This document shows, one piece after another, positions 20,891 through 23,572 of a stretch of DNA of 23,572 nt (the first letter of the stretch is position 1; each line of letters opens with the position of its first letter). The stretch spans positions 1 to 23,572 of the forward strand of contig JAFCFG010000013.1 of the NCBI GenBank assembly GCA_017608725.1. The letters run 5' to 3'. Origin of the DNA: Candidatus Iainarchaeum sp. GTDB taxonomy: Archaea > Iainarchaeota > Iainarchaeia > Iainarchaeales > GCA-2688035. Made by a program: the position numbers and the translations under genes. The notes under the pieces were generated by a model. That model worked only from the letters and a program-made list of their open reading frames with translations. It did not search any database and was not told the origin of the DNA.

Positions 20891-22540
20891 ATGGCGGAAG
20901 CAGCACAACAACCAGTTGTTTTCCTTACAGAGGGAACAAAAAGGACGAGGGGCAGAGATGCCCAGAGAATTAATATTTTGATTGCAAAGGCTGTTGCCAA
21001 TGCAGTCAAGAGCACTCTCGGGCCCAAGGGAATGGACAAGATGATAGTTGATGACCTTGGGGATGTCACCATAAGCAATGATGGCGCAACCATCCTGGAT
21101 GAGATGACCATTGACCATCCAGCTGGAAAAATGATGGTTGAAGTGGCAAAAACCCAGGATGATGAAGTTGGGGATGGCACAACAACAGCAGTTGTTTTGG
21201 CCGGAACCCTGCTGAAGAATGCTGAAAAGCTTTTGGACGATGAGATTCATCCAAGCATTATAATCAAGGGTTACAGGGCAGCAGCAACAAAGGCAAAGGA
21301 AGTAATGTTGGCTGCTGCTGACAATGTTTCCTCAAAGGATAAGAAAACGCTGAGGAATATTGCACTAACATCAATGACCGGCAAGGTTGCTGAGTCGGCA
21401 GAGGCCCTTTCTGATTTGATCGTTGATGCAATCAGTGCAGTTGCAGAAGAAACAGAGGGAAAGATTACAATTGATATAGACAATGTAAAGGTTGAGAAAA
21501 AGCAGGGCGCAGCCCTGACAGAGAGTGAGCTGATTCAGGGAATCATACTTGACAAGGAAATAGTTCACAGCGGAATGCCAAAGAAGGTAAAAAACGCAAA
21601 GATTGCATTGCTTGATGTGGCCTTGGAAATAAAAAGCCCGGAAACAGATGCAAAGATCGAGATTACCTCCCCAGACCAGTTGCAGGCATTTGTTGACCAG
21701 GAAGAGGCAATGCTTAGGAAAATGGTTGAAACAATAAAGAAGTCAGGAGCCAATTTCGTTGTATGCCAAAAGGGCATTGATGACCTCGCACAGCATTTCC
21801 TGGCAAAAGAGGGAATTGCTGCTGTTAGGAGAGTAAAGCAATCGGACATGAAAGCACTTGCAAGGGCAACCCAGGGAAAGATTGTTTCAAGAATAAACGA
21901 TTTAACAGCAGCTGATTTGGGAAATGCAGCTGTTGTTGGAGAGAAAAAGATTGCAGGAGACGAAATGGTTTTCGTTGAAGGCTGCAAGAACCCAAAGAGC
22001 GTTTCAGTTCTTGTAAGAGGCGGTTCAGAGCACATTGTGGATGAGGTTGAGAGAGCTGTCCACGACGCTTTGATGAGCGTTGCCGATGCCCTAAAAGACG
22101 GAAAGATAGTGAGCGGTGGAGGCAGCATTGAAGAGGAGGTTGCCGTAAAACTGAGGGAATTTGCCCAGACAATCGGGGGCAAAGAGCAGCTTGCAATTGA
22201 AGCCTTTGCCGATACCCTTGAGGAAATTCCCAGAACTTTGGCCGAAACTGCCGGAATGGACCCTCTGGATACCATTGTTAACCTCAGGGCAAAGCACAAG
22301 GCAAAGGACGGCAAGCACATAGGCGTGGATGTCTTCAAGCAGAAGATAAGTAATATGAAGGAAGCAAATGTAATTGAGCCGCTTTCAGTGAAAATCCAGG
22401 CAGTTACCTCTGGAGCAGAGGTAGCAGAAATGGTCCTGAGAATTGATGACATCATTGCAGGAAGCAGCAAGGGCAAGGGCACGGAAATGCCTCAAGGCAG
22501 TGGAATGCCTCCTGGAGGCATGGGTGGAATGGGAATGTAA
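20891..22540 (+). CDS. ths: Thermosome (group II chaperonin) subunit
   Basis: This 549-residue protein is a standard group II chaperonin that folds proteins in an ATP-driven double ring. Conserved blocks: a GPKGMDKMIVDD region followed by TISNDGATIL (ATP-binding), GDGTTTAVVLAG with Asp95 (P-loop), IVSGGGSIEEEVA near residue 405, and a Gly/Met-rich tail (PQGSGMPPGGMGGMGM). Length is normal for archaeal subunits. A second paralog, if the organism has one, is not in this window. Start at ATG 20891 follows a strong Shine-Dalgarno. No sign of damage. Confidence 0.98.
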   Translation: MAEAAQQPVVFLTEGTKRTRGRDAQRINILIAKAVANAVKSTLGPKGMDKMIVDDLGDVTISNDGATILDEMTIDHPAGKMMVEVAKTQDDEVGDGTTTAVVLAGTLLKNAEKLLDDEIHPSIIIKGYRAAATKAKEVMLAAADNVSSKDKKTLRNIALTSMTGKVAESAEALSDLIVDAISAVAEETEGKITIDIDNVKVEKKQGAALTESELIQGIILDKEIVHSGMPKKVKNAKIALLDVALEIKSPETDAKIEITSPDQLQAFVDQEEAMLRKMVETIKKSGANFVVCQKGIDDLAQHFLAKEGIAAVRRVKQSDMKALARATQGKIVSRINDLTAADLGNAAVVGEKKIAGDEMVFVEGCKNPKSVSVLVRGGSEHIVDEVERAVHDALMSVADALKDGKIVSGGGSIEEEVAVKLREFAQTIGGKEQLAIEAFADTLEEIPRTLAETAGMDPLDTIVNLRAKHKAKDGKHIGVDVFKQKISNMKEANVIEPLSVKIQAVTSGAEVAEMVLRIDDIIAGSSKGKGTEMPQGSGMPPGGMGGMGM

Positions 22541-22641
22541 ATTCCCTTCCCTTTCTTTTTTTATATTTCCCTTTTCTTTCTTAATTTTATTACCCTCCTT
22601 TATATTCTATTATTAATTATTTCTCTGCACTTTTTCTTTCA

Positions 22642-23172
22642 ATGTTTGCCATTGCAGTAACAGGTTTGGCCCGTTCTGGCAAGGACGCTGTTGCAGATTA
22701 CATCGTAGAAAAATACGGTTTCCACAAGCTTGTTTTGAGTGAGGTGCTTGCAGCAGAACTGCAAAGGCAAGGCAAGCCAGACAGCAAGATGAACCGCTCA
22801 TTGCTCGGAGTGGAGATGAGGAAAAAGTATGGAAGCGACGTTCTTGCAAAGAGGGTGATTGAAACAGTGAAGGAAAAGAACTGGAAGAAAGTTGTTTTCT
22901 CCGGCCTGCAATCATTGGAGGAATTGGAGTACCTTAAAAGGAATTCAGAAAAATTTTTTCTAATTGCAGTGAAGGCAGACCCGGAAAAACGCTTTGAGAG
23001 AAGAACAAAGTCTGACCCTCAAAACAGGGAAGGGTTTTTTGCAAGGGACAAGCACAACCTGGAAAAATTCGATTTGCAGGCTGTAATGGACAATGCAGCC
23101 TATACTATCTCAAATAATTCGACTTTGGACGATTTACACAAGGCGATTGACGAATTGATGCAGAAGGTTTAA
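22642..23172 (+). CDS. P-loop nucleotide kinase, dephospho-CoA kinase-like / UPF0200-type
   Basis: The protein has 176 residues. Walker A is GLARSGKD (8-15) in the context AIAVTGLARSGKD at the very N-terminus, followed by a helix-rich domain with VVFSGLQSLEELEYLK (a Walker B-like strand and the following helix, ~94-110), KADPEKRFERR (lid-like Arg cluster) and a C-terminal DDLHKAIDELMQ helix. This fits small archaeal NMP or dephospho-CoA-kinase-like proteins (COG0237/UPF0200 type), with the phosphate acceptor not certain. Start ATG 22642 has no Shine-Dalgarno; a TATA-like TTTATATTC about 35-45 bases upstream suggests a short leader. Confidence 0.75.
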   Translation: MFAIAVTGLARSGKDAVADYIVEKYGFHKLVLSEVLAAELQRQGKPDSKMNRSLLGVEMRKKYGSDVLAKRVIETVKEKNWKKVVFSGLQSLEELEYLKRNSEKFFLIAVKADPEKRFERRTKSDPQNREGFFARDKHNLEKFDLQAVMDNAAYTISNNSTLDDLHKAIDELMQKV

Positions 23173-23210
23173 ATACAACAAAGCCTTTTTCCTATTTGGT
23201 GATTCATTTC

Positions 23211-23572
23211 ATGGTTGAAGCAGATATTCTTAGCAAAACATTTGAGGATATGGTTTCAGGACTACAAGCAGCAGGAGAAAAGATGGTCGTAGACAGCATT
23301 CCAATACTGCTTTCATTAGTTGGAGCAGCAATCATAATCCTCATTGGATGGCTTGTCGGAAAGATCATCAAACAAATTGTAATCAAAGTACTGCAGAGCA
23401 CCAGAGTTGACCAGTGGATTGACGAGCAAAACCTTGCTGCTGCCATTGGCGGCAAAGAGGTTAGCGCGTTAGCAGGAAGCCTAGTGAAATGGTATATCAT
23501 TGTGTTGTTCCTTGCCGAAGCAGCGAACATAATTCAGCTGGAGGCCTTGAAGAAATTCTTGGAGGCATTGGT
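23211..23572 (+). CDS. TM-helix / mechanosensitive-channel-like membrane protein (3' end outside window)
   Basis: The ORF starts at ATG 23211 and is still open at the last base (120 codons plus 2 bases). It shows a first transmembrane helix IPILLSLVGAAIIILIGWLVG (residues ~25-45), then KIIKQIVIKVLQSTRVDQWI, a soluble stretch, and a second helix WYIIVLFLAEAANII (~93-107). This matches the conserved TM_helix family of MscS-like channel proteins (typical ...GWLVGKIIKQIV... followed by a DQWIDE motif). It is 38 bp after the kinase, with a TATA-like TTTAAATAC in between, so it could have its own promoter. A short -strand ORF covering it is a shadow. Confidence 0.75.
   Translation, partial: MVEADILSKTFEDMVSGLQAAGEKMVVDSIPILLSLVGAAIIILIGWLVGKIIKQIVIKVLQSTRVDQWIDEQNLAAAIGGKEVSALAGSLVKWYIIVLFLAEAANIIQLEALKKFLEAL

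Noticed and set aside
1..23572. tRNA or rRNA genes
   Set aside because: No cloverleaf-like or rRNA-conserved stretch was seen by eye; a covariance search could not be run.

Overview
The window looks like an archaeal chromosome segment. The evidence is a group II chaperonin with a GGM-rich tail, a single-domain KaiC-like ATPase, a histone-fold protein, an atypical archaeal Ser/Thr kinase, A/T-rich TATA-like boxes before several genes, some apparently near-leaderless genes, and T-rich gene ends. The very large secreted Cys-rich proteins and the small degenerate genes resemble what is seen in DPANN-type archaea (for example Diapherotrites, Micrarchaeota or Woesearchaeota). That placement is an inference; no rRNA or tRNA gene is present to settle it.

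Bases 1-10120 (+ strand) are surface biology. The C-terminal end of a winged-helix protein is followed by a compact four-gene run: a 1008-residue secreted multidomain protein, a 159-residue cytosolic protein of unknown family, an RDD-family membrane protein, and a 1747-residue secreted subtilase. The subtilase carries an amidotransferase-like domain, a degenerate C39-like domain and FN3-like domains. Its last domain is cut short where a fragment of purD begins in another frame.

Bases 10173-14550 (- strand) are a MoxR/Bat-type operon read from right to left: MoxR AAA+ ATPase, DUF58 protein, BatA-like von Willebrand A membrane protein, and BatD-like membrane protein. The BatA-like gene is split by an out-of-frame deletion that removes most of its metal-binding motif. 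Upstream of moxR lie three perfect 50-bp tandem repeats.

Bases 15045-17383 hold a divergent pair of nucleotide-transfer genes. On the - strand is a DUF2080-like/minimal-nucleotidyltransferase/helical fusion followed directly by a 54-residue basic protein. On the + strand is a winged-helix Fic protein with an intact inhibitory motif and a slightly altered active-site motif. Palindromic and direct repeats sit between them. This is the best candidate for a little-described regulatory or toxin-antitoxin-like module.

Bases 17654-20700 are small chromatin, signalling and regulatory genes separated by repeats: a histone-fold protein with a coiled-coil tail, two families of short tandem repeats, an atypical kinase divergent from a KaiC-like ATPase, a 35-residue acidic repeat peptide on the - strand, and a zinc-finger/AbrB protein frameshifted at an A7 run. 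Bases 20891-23572 are housekeeping-like: thermosome subunit, P-loop nucleotide kinase, and the start of a TM-helix/mechanosensitive-channel-like protein that runs off the window.

Three genes appear broken (subtilase 3' end, BatA-like, zinc-finger/AbrB). Either this is a decaying accessory region or the assembly has local errors; reads would tell.
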